Part shown: piece after piece, positions 27,652-36,660 of the stretch
Position numbering within the stretch: the first letter of the stretch is position 1
How the letters are laid out: every line of letters begins with the position of its first letter
Assembly: GCF_013694365.1 (NCBI RefSeq)
Contig: NZ_CP059275.1
Location: 1,736,001 to 1,800,000 of the forward strand
Source of the DNA: Limosilactobacillus reuteri
Lineage (GTDB): Bacteria > Bacillota > Bacilli > Lactobacillales > Lactobacillaceae
Length of the DNA stretch: 64,000 bases
Direction: 5' to 3'
The notes under the pieces: model-generated
Told to the model about the DNA's origin: nothing
What the model saw: the letters and a program-made list of their open reading frames with translations, nothing else
Databases searched by the model: none
Program-made: the position numbers and the translations under genes

Positions 27652-28896
27652 GTGAAGTTTACGAGACAACAATGGCAACGGATTTTTTATGATTGGGCAA
27701 ATTCTGGTTATGGAATTTTAGTTGTGACCGCTGTTTTACCAGTCTATTTCAAAGCAGTAACTGATCATGCCGGTGTTAGTGCAGCAAACTCGACAGCACT
27801 GTGGGGGTATGCTAATAGTTTTGGTACGCTTGTTATTTCATTATTAGCGCCTTTATTAGGGGCATTGGCTGATTACCCGTATGCAAAGAAGCGCTGGCTA
27901 AATCTTTTTACCTGGTTGGAAATTATACTGACAATCGGGCTTGCCCTTGTTCCAACTAAATACTGGCAACTACTTTTAATCGTTTATATTGGGTCAATTA
28001 TTGGTTACTCAGGAGGAAATCTATTTTATGACAGTTTTTTAACAGATGTGGCCGATAATAGGCAAATGGATCGTGTTTCATCGACTGGCTATGGAATGGG
28101 ATATTTAGGAGGAGTAGTCGTCTTTATTATCTTTTTAGTAGCAGAACTAAGTAAGGGCTTTAGCAGTCTCTTAAGCAGTTATGGAGTAGCCCGATTTAGT
28201 TTTATTCTGGCTGCAGTTTGGTGGATTATTTTTGCGTGGCCGTTATTAAAAAATGGTCATCAACGTTATAGCGTCAGCAGTGTCGCAAATCCTTTTGTCG
28301 ATAGTTTGCGTCGTCTGAGAAGAACTATGCATCATATTAATCAATATAAGCAGTTGACATGGTTTTTAGTTGCTTACTTCTTCTATATTGACGGTGTCGA
28401 TGCAATCTTTACGATGGCAACGGTTATTGGTAAAGACTTAGGAATTCAAACAACGATGCTGATGGTCGTTCTGTTAGTAGTTCAGTTAATTGCTGTTCCA
28501 TTTTCAATTTTATATGGTTGGCTTGCTAATAGATTTTCTACGAGACGAATTATTATGCTGGGCATTATCGTTTATTTCTTTATTTGTCTTTATGCTTTAT
28601 GGTTAGAAACTTTGACTGATTTTTGGATTTTAGCTATTTTAGTTGGGACAAGCCAAGGCGGACTTCAAGCACTTAGTAGATCATACTTCGGCCGCCTTGT
28701 TCCTAAAAATGCCAGTAGCGAATTTTTTGGTTTCTATAATATCCTTGGGAAGTTTTCCGCCATTCTTGGCCCCTTTATTGTTGGAATCGTTACTCAATGG
28801 ACTGGTAAATCGACGGTCGGCGCAGCTTCATTAAGTGTTCTGTTTGCTCTGGGGTTAGTTATGTTTATATTTGCTTTGGCTATTAAGGATAAATAA
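27652..28896 (+). CDS. MFS transporter, UMF1/Atg22-like
   Basis: 414 residues, about twelve membrane segments, GTG start. The N-terminal FYDWANSGYGILVVTAVLPVYF is typical of the UMF1 family, related to yeast Atg22 vacuolar effluxers. A RFSTRR loop follows the seventh or eighth segment, and GTSQGGLQALSRS is a conserved late motif. Substrates are probably amino acids or small metabolites; nothing here identifies them. Confidence 0.82.
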   Translation: MKFTRQQWQRIFYDWANSGYGILVVTAVLPVYFKAVTDHAGVSAANSTALWGYANSFGTLVISLLAPLLGALADYPYAKKRWLNLFTWLEIILTIGLALVPTKYWQLLLIVYIGSIIGYSGGNLFYDSFLTDVADNRQMDRVSSTGYGMGYLGGVVVFIIFLVAELSKGFSSLLSSYGVARFSFILAAVWWIIFAWPLLKNGHQRYSVSSVANPFVDSLRRLRRTMHHINQYKQLTWFLVAYFFYIDGVDAIFTMATVIGKDLGIQTTMLMVVLLVVQLIAVPFSILYGWLANRFSTRRIIMLGIIVYFFICLYALWLETLTDFWILAILVGTSQGGLQALSRSYFGRLVPKNASSEFFGFYNILGKFSAILGPFIVGIVTQWTGKSTVGAASLSVLFALGLVMFIFALAIKDK

Positions 28897-29478
28897 GTGA
28901 TTTTAGGAGATCACTATCAAATTAATGTTGATAAGATGATTCATTTAAATATGTTATTTGCGCAACAAGGACTTCTTCACCCTCTTGGAAAGAAAAGCAC
29001 TTATCGAAATAACTGGCAAGTCACTGCTAAAACTTGCGATGGAGAAACTTATATTTACACTCGTGGTGCCGTGGATCGAGGAAAAATTAAGCAAATGATT
29101 GCTGGTGTTGAAGGGGTTGAGCGAATCCATGATAACGCAGCGGCGATCAAACGGGAGGCAGATCCTAAGTGCACATTCCTCGTCGAAGCCAAACCAGGAT
29201 ACTATTTCACCGATGAGGTAAACAGACCAGCGATTGTCGAAAAAGTTGATCCAGAATCAATTGGAACTCACGATCGCTATCATGGCGTTCATGGTTACGG
29301 GCCAACACAAGCAAATTACTTCACTACCGCTATTTTTGCTGGTCTCCGAATCAAAAGTGGTGCGACTGTTGAACATGCTCGCTTGGTTGACGAAGGACCG
29401 ACATTTGCTAAATTATTAGGATTACATTATCCGACTTCAACTGCCGGACAAGCAATTGATGCAATCTTTAAAGACTGA
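28897..29478 (+). pseudogene. Type I phosphodiesterase/alkaline-phosphatase-superfamily protein, C-terminal piece
   Basis: 193 residues from an internal GTG. It starts at ILGDHYQ, matching the Asp-His metal-binding strand that normally lies in the second half of these enzymes, and includes a later His near GVHGYGP. The upstream catalytic half is absent. The piece at 29479-29814 is an earlier part of the same kind of protein, so the gene is broken in two, and the pieces are in reverse order for a + strand gene. The intact enzyme would cleave nucleotide or phosphodiester substrates. Confidence 0.7.
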
Positions 29479-29814
29479 ATGCCCCTCTATGATGTTGCAA
29501 AAGAAAAGGGCTTAACAACTGCTGCATTTTTGTGGCCTGTGACTGCTGGCAGTAAGATTGATTATAACCTTGCAGAAATCTTTCCTAATCGAATTTGGAC
29601 AAATCAAGTACTGGTTTCGTTAAAGGCAAGTAGTCCGTTATTTCTATATGGAATGAATAAAAAATACGGTAAATTACGTCACGGGATTAAGCAGCCGTGG
29701 CTTGACGATTTTGTAACAGCCTGTGCGGTTGATACAATAAAAAATAAAAAGCCGGACTTAACATTGATTCACTTAGTTGATATGGATAGTATGCGTCACC
29801 GTTATGGGGTTTGA
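29479..29814 (+). pseudogene. Same phosphodiesterase, middle piece
   Basis: 111 residues (MPLYDVAKEKGLTTAAF...). It ends LVDMDSMRHRYGV and stop, where the Asp and His belong to the two-metal site of the alkaline phosphatase superfamily. The nucleophile Thr/Ser region and the segment joining it to the C-terminal piece are missing, so neither piece is likely to work. A native order of this piece first, then 28897-29478, fits a gene on the opposite strand. Confidence 0.65.
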
Positions 29815-31191
29815 ATGCAAAATCAGTTACCCAAGGGAAAAGAGCATGAGAAAACTCTCGGCCTCTTCGACCTTTCTATTCTAGGTATTGGCGCAATCAT
29901 CGGAACTGGAATTTTAGTTTTAACTGGAATTGTCGCCGCGGAAGATTCAGGTCCAGCAATTGTTTTCTCTTTTCTGATTGCTGCTCTTGCTAGTGGTTTA
30001 ATTGGTCTCTGTTATTCAGAATTAACCACTAGTTTACCCAATTCAGGAAGTGCCTTTTATTACGCGTGGGTTTCAATTGGTAAATTTATGGCGTTCCTTG
30101 CTGGATGGACGCTGATTGGGGTCTACGTTACTACAACCGCTACGGTAGCCAATGGTTGGACTGGGTACGTACAATCGTTCCTAGAAGTCCTCGGAGTTAA
30201 TTTACCACATAAATTACTGGTTACGCCTGCAGCTGGTGGTTATGTAAACCTTCCTGCTGTCTTGATGATCCTTTTTATGACGATTATTTTGACGCGTGGA
30301 ACTAGTGAAAGTAAACTTGTTAACAACTTCTTGGTTGGTGTCAAAATCTTTATTATTGTTCTATTTATCGTTGTTAGTGCTCAACATATCAATCTCGCTA
30401 ACTGGCACCCATTTTTACCATATGGATACAAGGGGATTTTCACAGGAGCATCTGCTGTCTTCTTCTCCTTCTTAGGATTTGATGCATTAGCTACTTCTGC
30501 TGAAGATGCTAAAGATGTTGATAAAAATATTCCCCGGGCAATAATTTTATGTTTAGTTATTTCAACTGCTCTTTATATTTTAGTTAGTCTTGTTATGACG
30601 GGAGTTCTAAGTTATAAAGATTTGAATGTCTCTGAAGCTATGTCGTATGTTCTTTTAGCTAAGGGTCATAAATACGTGGCTGAAATTGTTTCACTTGGCG
30701 CTGTTTTAGGAATTATGGCTGTCGTCTTTGCATTCATCTATGCTGGCTCAAATATCATGAAGTCAATGAGCCGAAGTGCCTTTCTTCCTCAAGGCCTCGC
30801 TAAAGTCAACGGCAAAACTCAAAGTCCTAATCGTGCTATTTGGCTAGTCGGACTTCTTTCAGCTGTCCTAGCTGGAGAATTCGATCTCCATTATCTTGCA
30901 TTAATTGCCAATATTGGATCATTGGTTGTCTTTGCTTTAATTTCGCTCATCGTAATTATCTTACGGTACCGTTATCCAGAATTAAAGCGACCATTTAAGG
31001 TACCTTTTGGCAACGTTATTCCTGTGCTATCAGTATTAATCTGTATTGTCTTATTAGTAAGCATCTCACTTAATGCTTGGTTAACATACTTATTGTGGCT
31101 AGTAGTCGGATTAGGAGTTTACTTCTTCTATTCCCTTCGTCATGCCAACGAATTTAATTTCCAAGATGAAAGTGATATCCCAGGTAATTAA
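29815..31191 (+). CDS. APC-family amino acid permease
   Basis: 458 residues with twelve membrane segments. The first helix holds the family's unwound substrate loop GIGAIIGTGILVLTG, and the sixth holds SFLGFDALATSAEDAKD. It is closest to YfnA/CAT-type permeases, which bring in cationic or branched-chain amino acids with protons. Length and topology are complete. The specific amino acid is not predictable here. Confidence 0.87.
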   Translation: MQNQLPKGKEHEKTLGLFDLSILGIGAIIGTGILVLTGIVAAEDSGPAIVFSFLIAALASGLIGLCYSELTTSLPNSGSAFYYAWVSIGKFMAFLAGWTLIGVYVTTTATVANGWTGYVQSFLEVLGVNLPHKLLVTPAAGGYVNLPAVLMILFMTIILTRGTSESKLVNNFLVGVKIFIIVLFIVVSAQHINLANWHPFLPYGYKGIFTGASAVFFSFLGFDALATSAEDAKDVDKNIPRAIILCLVISTALYILVSLVMTGVLSYKDLNVSEAMSYVLLAKGHKYVAEIVSLGAVLGIMAVVFAFIYAGSNIMKSMSRSAFLPQGLAKVNGKTQSPNRAIWLVGLLSAVLAGEFDLHYLALIANIGSLVVFALISLIVIILRYRYPELKRPFKVPFGNVIPVLSVLICIVLLVSISLNAWLTYLLWLVVGLGVYFFYSLRHANEFNFQDESDIPGN

Positions 31192-32148
31192 ATGAAATTT
31201 ACAGTCGTTGGTGCAGGTGCAATGGGATTACGGTTTGGTGTTTTATTACAAGAAGCAGGTAATGAAGTTGATTTTGTTGAAGGATGGTTACCACATTACA
31301 ATAAGATGAAAGAACAAGGAGGCGTTTATGTAACTCGCGAGCATAAAAATAGACACCTTGTTCCCGTTAATGTTTATACACCTGAAGAATACAATGCTAC
31401 AGATGCTGATTTTGTTTTCTTTGAATTAAAACAAATGCAGTTAGATGATATGTTAAAACGTTGTGAACATTTCTTGAAGGATCAATATGCGATGACAGCG
31501 ATGAATGGAATGGGACATGTTGAAAAATTATTGAAGTATTTCCCAAAAGAAAAAGTAGTTGCTGGAACTGCCTTAGTAGCAACTATTTTAACCAAACCTG
31601 GCGAAGTGGAATTTGTTGGAGAACGAGGGATGGGAACGACTAATTGGGCTAATTATACTGAAAAGCCTGATGAGAAGACACAAGCGTTAATGGCAGAACT
31701 TAAAAAAGCAAACTTTAATCCATCCCTTAAAGATGATTTTATGGGAACGTTGATGGCAAAAGTGGTCTTTAATTCAGTCGTTAATACCCTTTGTACTATG
31801 TTTGAAATTACAATGGGTGAATATGCGGCGTTTGATAAGGCTGATGAACTATCTCGGCAATTAATCGATGAAGCATATGATGTCTGTGAACGTGCAGGGG
31901 TACAATTAGTTAATACGCGAGCAGAAGAGCTAGAAAGTGTAAATTATGTCTCTAAAGTTGGCTGTCCGCATCATTATCCTTCAATGTACCAAGATATGAG
32001 TCATAATCGTCCAGTGGAAGTTGATTATATCAATGGTTACTTTGTTAAGCTGGGTCGCCAATATAATTATGAAGCCAAAACTCATAATTTTGTTACTAAT
32101 TTAGTCCACTTAGCGGAAACAACTCGTCAGAATCGAAGTGCTAAATAA
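31192..32148 (+). CDS. 2-dehydropantoate 2-reductase family (ApbA/PanE)
   Basis: 318 residues. The N-terminal Rossmann site VVGAGAMGLRFG binds NADP. The central GTALVATIL and the C-terminal PSMYQDMSHNRPVEVDYINGY contain the conserved Ser, Asp and Glu of the ketopantoate reductase fold. It would reduce 2-dehydropantoate to pantoate for coenzyme A synthesis. Many lactobacilli are pantothenate auxotrophs and keep such proteins as general 2-keto acid reductases, so the family name is safer than panE. Confidence 0.82.
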   Translation: MKFTVVGAGAMGLRFGVLLQEAGNEVDFVEGWLPHYNKMKEQGGVYVTREHKNRHLVPVNVYTPEEYNATDADFVFFELKQMQLDDMLKRCEHFLKDQYAMTAMNGMGHVEKLLKYFPKEKVVAGTALVATILTKPGEVEFVGERGMGTTNWANYTEKPDEKTQALMAELKKANFNPSLKDDFMGTLMAKVVFNSVVNTLCTMFEITMGEYAAFDKADELSRQLIDEAYDVCERAGVQLVNTRAEELESVNYVSKVGCPHHYPSMYQDMSHNRPVEVDYINGYFVKLGRQYNYEAKTHNFVTNLVHLAETTRQNRSAK

Positions 32149-32265
32149 ATGAGTGGATTAGCAGAGAGTCCTTGGTTGATGAAAAAGGATAACCTGCTTA
32201 TAATGAAAATCACTTTGAGTGCCATGATGAAATTAGTAATTAATGGTGGGATCAGCCCATTATAG
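32149..32265 (+). CDS. Small hypothetical protein (38 aa)
   Basis: An open frame of 38 codons fills the gap exactly from the previous stop to the next start. The product (MSGLAESPWLMKK... to GGISPL) is Met-rich and resembles nothing I know. It may be a broken gene fragment rather than a functional peptide. Confidence 0.3.
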   Translation: MSGLAESPWLMKKDNLLIMKITLSAMMKLVINGGISPL

Positions 32266-33402
32266 ATGACTGAATTCACTACACGTACTACATCACCATT
32301 TCGTTATGACATCGTTGGAAGCTTCCTTCGTCCTCAAGAGCTAAAAGAAGCTCGTGCAAAATTTGCAAACGGCGAAATAACACAAGCAGACTTAACAGTT
32401 GTTGAAGATAAAGCAATTATTAATTTGATTAAACAAGAAGAAGCTGCCGGCCTGAAAGCAGTTACTGACGGTGAATTCCGGCGTAGTTGGTGGCACCTTG
32501 ACTTTTTCTGGGGATTAAATGGCGTTAAAAAAGCTACTCTAAAGGAAGGCTATAAATTTGCAGATGAAGAGACTCGTCCTGAAACTGCGCAAATCACTGG
32601 AAAAATCTCCGGCGAAAACCACCCCTTTGTCGAACACTTCAAATTTACCCAAGCTCATACCTCTGATGGCGTTCAAGTTAAACAAACTATCCCTGCGCCA
32701 GCACAATTTTTAGAAGAATTTCTTCGTCCCGAAAATCAAGCTAATGCTAAAGAATTTTATCCCAACCAAGAAGATTTAGATCATGACGTTGCCACTGCTT
32801 ATCATCAAGTGATTGAAGATCTTTATGCTGCTGGTTGTCGTACTCTTCAACTAGATGACTGTACATGGGGAATTTCTGTTAACGCCTTTGCTAACCTAAG
32901 GAAAAAAGACCCCAATGCTGATGTATCTCAGCTTAAAGCCCTGCAAAAGCGATTTTTAAAAGTAAACAATGAGGCAATTGCTAATTTACCCGCCGATTTA
33001 ACAATTAATACCCACGTTTGTCGCGGAAACTATCACTCAACATGGGCTGCTGCCGGTGGTTATGGACCAGTTGCCGACACACTATTTGCTAAAGAAAACG
33101 TCAATGCCTTCTATCTCGAATACGATAGTGAACGTGCTGGCGGATTTGAACCACTTAGCAAAGTTTCTGATGATAAATATGTTGTCCTTGGTTTAATTAC
33201 TTCAAAATCAGGTGAACTTGAAGATAAGGCAGCAATTATCAAACGAATCCATGAAGCTGCGCAATTCCATCCATTAGATAAGCTCTGTCTTAGTCCTCAA
33301 TGCGGCTTCGCATCAACTGAAGAAGGAAACATTTTAACAGAAGAACAACAATGGAAAAAGGTTGCACTTGTTAAAGAAATTGCTACAGAAGTTTGGGAAT
33401 AA
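32266..33402 (+). CDS. Cobalamin-independent methionine synthase C-terminal-like protein (YxjG/YxjH type)
   Basis: 378 residues, matching the MetE C-terminal barrel alone (full MetE is about 750). Zinc-binding residues lie in NTHVCRGN and LSPQCGFAS, and substrate contacts are likely in TDGEFRRSWWHLDF. Such short proteins transfer methyl groups from donors other than folate polyglutamate, or act on homocysteine in sulfur-amino-acid salvage. A strong intrinsic terminator follows the stop (33415-33438). Confidence 0.8.
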   Translation: MTEFTTRTTSPFRYDIVGSFLRPQELKEARAKFANGEITQADLTVVEDKAIINLIKQEEAAGLKAVTDGEFRRSWWHLDFFWGLNGVKKATLKEGYKFADEETRPETAQITGKISGENHPFVEHFKFTQAHTSDGVQVKQTIPAPAQFLEEFLRPENQANAKEFYPNQEDLDHDVATAYHQVIEDLYAAGCRTLQLDDCTWGISVNAFANLRKKDPNADVSQLKALQKRFLKVNNEAIANLPADLTINTHVCRGNYHSTWAAAGGYGPVADTLFAKENVNAFYLEYDSERAGGFEPLSKVSDDKYVVLGLITSKSGELEDKAAIIKRIHEAAQFHPLDKLCLSPQCGFASTEEGNILTEEQQWKKVALVKEIATEVWE

Positions 33403-33414
33403 GGGAGCGAGGCA

Positions 33415-33438
33415 GAAGTCACTTGTGACTTCGTTTTT
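33415..33438 (+). terminator. Intrinsic terminator after the MetE-like gene
   Basis: GAAGTCAC (33415-33422) pairs with GTGACTTC (33425-33432) across a 2-base loop, followed by GTTTTT. The 8-bp stem plus T-run is a standard rho-independent terminator 12 bases after the stop. Confidence 0.8.
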
Positions 33439-33472
33439 CGACGCGAAGCTAGCCTCTGGGAGCCCCCGCAAG

Positions 33473-33524
33473 CAACAATAGGCCTCTAGCGTTCGGTTTT
33501 GCCGGACGTTAGAGGCCATTGTTG
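33473..33524. repeat. Long inverted repeat (about 23-bp arms)
   Basis: CAACAATAGGCCTCTAGCG... at 33473-33496 pairs with the arm at 33502-33524 except for one bulged A and two G-T pairs, with a short TTTTG loop. It would form a stable hairpin in RNA. It sits in the retained 172-base non-coding stretch between the MetE-like and cytochrome-b5-like genes. It may be a bidirectional terminator or a small dispersed repeat. Confidence 0.6.
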
Positions 33525-33574
33525 TACTGCGTATTTGCTTTTTATGAAAGTAACTTAACTTATGTCACAGTCCC

Positions 33575-33817
33575 ATGGCAAAGACATTTACAAGAGAAGA
33601 ATTGAAAAAATATGATGGGCAAAACGGGAATCCAGCTTATGTAGCAATTAATAATCGTGTCTATGATGTAACTCATATTCCTGCATGGCAAGATGGCACC
33701 CATCATGGAAATAAGGCAGAATTGGCTTTGACAGATGTTCTGTTTGATTACTCTCCGCATAAAGACCGTGTATTGGCAAATCTACCCAAGGTGGGAACTT
33801 TAGTGGGAGAAGAATAA
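33575..33817 (+). CDS. Cytochrome b5-like heme/steroid-binding domain protein
   Basis: 80 residues, a single domain. It opens FTREELKKYDGQNGNPAYVAINNRVYDVT, the start of cytochrome-b5-like folds. His34 in THIPAW and His43/His44 in GTHHGNKA are possible heme ligands, although the classic HPGG loop is replaced. Such stand-alone domains are found in lactobacilli; whether they bind heme is not known to me. Confidence 0.75.
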   Translation: MAKTFTREELKKYDGQNGNPAYVAINNRVYDVTHIPAWQDGTHHGNKAELALTDVLFDYSPHKDRVLANLPKVGTLVGEE

Positions 33818-34255
33818 ATGAATGTTGAAGTAAAAACGCTAAGTGAAATGACCGCTCAAGAATGGTGTAGATTAGCAGAAGAACGGATAAAAGTATTTGT
33901 TGTTGAGCAAGAATGTCCTTATCAAGAAATTGATGAACAGGATTATCAAGCTCACCATTTAATGCTGAAGGATGACCAGGGAGACTTAGTAGGTTATACG
34001 CGAATTATGGCTAAGGACAGCTCTCATGCGACTTTTGGCCGCGTATTAGTTTTAAAACAATTTCGTGGACATGAATACGGACGTCAGCTAGTTCAGGCAA
34101 CGGTCGATGAAACTAAGCGTCTTTTCCCAAATAAGACAATTCAAATTCAAGCTCAAGCATATCTTAAAGAGTTTTACGCATCGTTTGGATTTAAGCCGAT
34201 TTCAGATGTTTACCTTGAAGACAATATTCCGCACTTAGATATGATATTAGATTAA
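33818..34255 (+). CDS. GNAT acetyltransferase (ElaA-like)
   Basis: 145 residues. The N-terminal LAEERIKVFVVEQECPYQEID is characteristic of ElaA-type proteins. The acetyl-CoA loop follows as VLKQFRGHEYGRQLV, and the chain ends with FYASFGFKPISDVYLEDNIPHLDM. It transfers an acetyl group from acetyl-CoA to an unknown acceptor in the cytosol. Confidence 0.85.
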   Translation: MNVEVKTLSEMTAQEWCRLAEERIKVFVVEQECPYQEIDEQDYQAHHLMLKDDQGDLVGYTRIMAKDSSHATFGRVLVLKQFRGHEYGRQLVQATVDETKRLFPNKTIQIQAQAYLKEFYASFGFKPISDVYLEDNIPHLDMILD

Positions 34256-34912
34256 ATGGCAAGAGAAGTTTTGATTCTAGGTGCAACGGGAAAAATTGCT
34301 GGACACGCAATTGATGCATTGTTAGCAAATGGCAATGATGAATTATTACTATTTACTCGGCACCCACAAAATATGAATGTTGTCGATGAAAATCGTGAAA
34401 CAGTTATTAAAGGGGATGTCCTAAATATTGGCGATTTAGAGCCAGCGATTGAACGAGCAGATGTAGTTTATGCTAATCTACGAAATCCTGAAATTACGCA
34501 ACAAGCTAAAAATATTGTCAGCTTAATGGAAAAATATGCTGTAAAGCCGTTAGTCTGGATTTCCTCGATTGGAATCTATGATGAAGTTCCAGGTAAATTT
34601 GGTGAGTGGAATAATGAAATGTTAGGTGGCGGCCAGAAAGATAGTTATTTAGGAACTTATCGCAGTGCTGCCGATGTAATTGAAAATTCAACCCTTGATT
34701 ACACAATCATTCGACCAGCATGGTTAACAGATAAGGATGAAGTGGATTACGAAACGACTGCAAAAGGAGAACCATTTAAAGGTACCGAGGTCTCGCGAAA
34801 GTCAATTGGTAATTTTGTAGCAAAAATTATTGATGATCCGGCACCATATGCACGAAAAAACTTTGGTGTGAATAAACCAAATACAGACGGAGATAAACCT
34901 GCTTGGTATTAA
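34256..34912 (+). CDS. NAD(P)-binding SDR, NmrA/YwnB-like
   Basis: 218 residues. The nucleotide loop GATGKIAGHAID is close to the start, and a middle segment (VWISSIGIYDE) and TIIRPAWLTD follow the atypical SDR fold. There is no clear YxxxK catalytic pair, so it may be a redox sensor or a flavin/NAD reductase. It lies beside an HxlR regulator, a common partner of such proteins. Confidence 0.8.
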   Translation: MAREVLILGATGKIAGHAIDALLANGNDELLLFTRHPQNMNVVDENRETVIKGDVLNIGDLEPAIERADVVYANLRNPEITQQAKNIVSLMEKYAVKPLVWISSIGIYDEVPGKFGEWNNEMLGGGQKDSYLGTYRSAADVIENSTLDYTIIRPAWLTDKDEVDYETTAKGEPFKGTEVSRKSIGNFVAKIIDDPAPYARKNFGVNKPNTDGDKPAWY

Positions 34913-35224
34913 ATGGTCGAAAAAGATTGTCCGATTGAGAATACGCTTAAGTTAATAAACGGAAAGTGGAAAAGCGTAATTATATATCAAATTAGTGAAT
35001 ATGAGCCTTGTCGTTTTTCGGAGTTGCAAAAATTAATTCCAGATTGTTCAAAGAGAATGTTGGCTCTTCAACTAAAGGACTTAGAGGGAGCAAATATTAT
35101 ACAAAAGCGTGTTTATTCGACAGTGCCGCCTAAGACTGAGTATTCATTGACGGAAGTAGGAAAAAGTTTGGTACCAATAATTAGGTCAATTAACCAGTGG
35201 GGCAAAAAATATACTAAAAAATAA
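34913..35224 (+). CDS. HxlR-family transcriptional regulator
   Basis: 103 residues. The family signature CPIENTLKLINGKWKSVIIYQI begins at residue 4, with the winged helix RFSELQKLIPDCSKRMLALQLKDLEGANII following. Cys4 and Cys22 are possible redox-sensing residues. HxlR proteins respond to aldehydes, quinones or oxidants and usually control a neighbouring oxidoreductase, here probably the SDR or the nitroreductase. Confidence 0.9.
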   Translation: MVEKDCPIENTLKLINGKWKSVIIYQISEYEPCRFSELQKLIPDCSKRMLALQLKDLEGANIIQKRVYSTVPPKTEYSLTEVGKSLVPIIRSINQWGKKYTKK

Positions 35225-35827
35225 ATGAATTCACAATTTAACAGTTTAGCTGCAAATCGTCGTTCAATCTATGCGCTTGGTGATAATCTTTCACAAACAC
35301 CAGAAGAAATTTTTGACTTAGTGAAGCAAACAATCAAAAACTCACCAACTGCTTTTAATAGTCAAACAGTACGGGCAGTCGTATTATTTGGCAAGTCATC
35401 AGATAAAGTATGGGAAATCGTTGAGGATGCTTTACGCAAAATCGCTAAGAGTCCAGATGCTTTTGAACAAACAAAGTCAAAAATTGATAGTTTCAAGGCA
35501 GGCTATGGAACGATCCTCTACTTTACTGACACTACAATTGTGCATCAATTAGAGAATGATTATCCATCATATGCAGCTAATTTTGCAAACTGGGCTGAAC
35601 AAGGCCTCGGTGGTGCTCAACAAGCAGTTTGGACAGCACTCGCAGAACAAGGAATCGGTGCCAGTCTTCAACATTATAACCCATTGATTGATGATGCAAT
35701 TCATCAAGTATTTAATCTTCCAGCTGATTGGCAATTGCGTGCTGAAATGCCATTTGGTTCAATTGAGGCACCAGCTGGAGAAAAGGCTCAGCTTGATGAC
35801 GAAGAGATGTTCAAATTAATCAAGTAA
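35225..35827 (+). CDS. Nitroreductase-family protein
   Basis: 200 residues. FMN contacts are expected in ANRRSIYAL near the N-terminus and in GLGGAQQAVWTALAEQGIGASLQHY, the family's conserved region. This is the HBN1/RutE-like fatty-acid-repression subgroup of nitroreductases. It reduces nitro compounds or quinones with NAD(P)H. It stands between two HxlR regulator genes. Confidence 0.88.
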   Translation: MNSQFNSLAANRRSIYALGDNLSQTPEEIFDLVKQTIKNSPTAFNSQTVRAVVLFGKSSDKVWEIVEDALRKIAKSPDAFEQTKSKIDSFKAGYGTILYFTDTTIVHQLENDYPSYAANFANWAEQGLGGAQQAVWTALAEQGIGASLQHYNPLIDDAIHQVFNLPADWQLRAEMPFGSIEAPAGEKAQLDDEEMFKLIK

Positions 35828-36280
35828 ATGGAACGGCAACCTAAAATGTATAATACTGGAGCAGATTATGCTTTAGCAATCATTGGTGGTAAATGGAAGT
35901 CCGTTATCCTTTATCTCTTAGCTGGTCATCCCCGACGAACAAGTGAACTAGTTAAGCAGCTAGGCACCTCATATAAAGTCTTGAGTGACCAGCTTAGTGA
36001 AATGATAGATGCCGGCCTCGTTATCCGAAAAAGTTTCAATACGATTCCTCCACATGTTGAATATCGCTTAACTCCTGAGGGTGAAAATCTTTATGCTGCC
36101 CTTCGTTATTTAAATTACTGGGGTGAAAATAGAGCAAAACAAACTGGTGACATTAAAATCATGTGTACTGACGAAATGAAGCAGGTCGGCGATGATGGTC
36201 TATGTGTCATCACTAAAAAACATCTTAATCATTGGCGCCAAGAAATTGTAAAAAGCAAGGACAAAGATATTTCTATCTAA
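35828..36280 (+). CDS. HxlR-family transcriptional regulator (second)
   Basis: 150 residues. The core (ALAIIGGKWKSVILYLL; RRTSELVKQLGTSYKVLSDQLSEMIDAGLV; PPHVEYRLTPEGENL) is a standard HxlR winged helix. A roughly 40-residue C-terminal extension (residues 110-150) with Cys113 and Cys126 is unusual. The pair of HxlR genes around a nitroreductase suggests two separately sensed redox signals. Confidence 0.88.
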   Translation: MERQPKMYNTGADYALAIIGGKWKSVILYLLAGHPRRTSELVKQLGTSYKVLSDQLSEMIDAGLVIRKSFNTIPPHVEYRLTPEGENLYAALRYLNYWGENRAKQTGDIKIMCTDEMKQVGDDGLCVITKKHLNHWRQEIVKSKDKDISI

Positions 36281-36446
36281 ATGGCTTTTTATTTTTCTAA
36301 CTTAATTTTACAAACCGCGTTTTTGCTGGAACAACAGGAATTAATAGAATTTTTGGTGCGTTTTCGGTGGGAAAAACAAGTATTCAAAGCTTTCCAATTA
36401 TCATGAACGCGGTTTGTAAAATTAAGTTAGAAAAATAAAAAGCCAT
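36281..36446. repeat. Perfect 39-bp inverted repeat around an 88-base spacer
   Basis: Bases 36281-36319 and 36408-36446 are exact reverse complements (39 of 39), beginning ATGGCTTTTTATTTTTC. The spacer 36320-36407 includes an open frame reading FAGTTGINRIFGAFS, which looks like a scrap of a protein gene. The left arm starts exactly at the stop of the HxlR gene. It could be the long ends of a small non-autonomous element or an assembly or inversion product. Confidence 0.85.
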
Positions 36447-36585
36447 TTGTGGTAGACTTTTGAATACCCATACATCAAAAGAAAGGACACCACAAATGAC
36501 CTACCATCATCTTACCATAGACGAACTAACGATCTTAGTATTCGACACACTAAAGGCTACTGGTCTTTTCTTTTTTTGTAAATAA
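36447..36585 (+). mobile_element. IS30-like element, 5' remnant
   Basis: TTTGTGGTAGACTTTTGAA at about 36447-36466 resembles an IS30-type end. GAAAGGA at 36481-36487 then leads, after 8 bases, to ATG at 36496. The short frame opens MTYHHLTIDELTILV, the usual N-terminus of IS30 transposases in lactobacilli, then diverges and stops at 36585 after 29 codons. Bases 36586-36660 hold nothing I can name. Confidence 0.65.
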
Positions 36586-36660
36586 GTAAATTGGTCTACA
36601 AAAAAGATTTCCACGACCAGATGAATTATTCATCCAACCTATGAAAATCTTACACTAACT

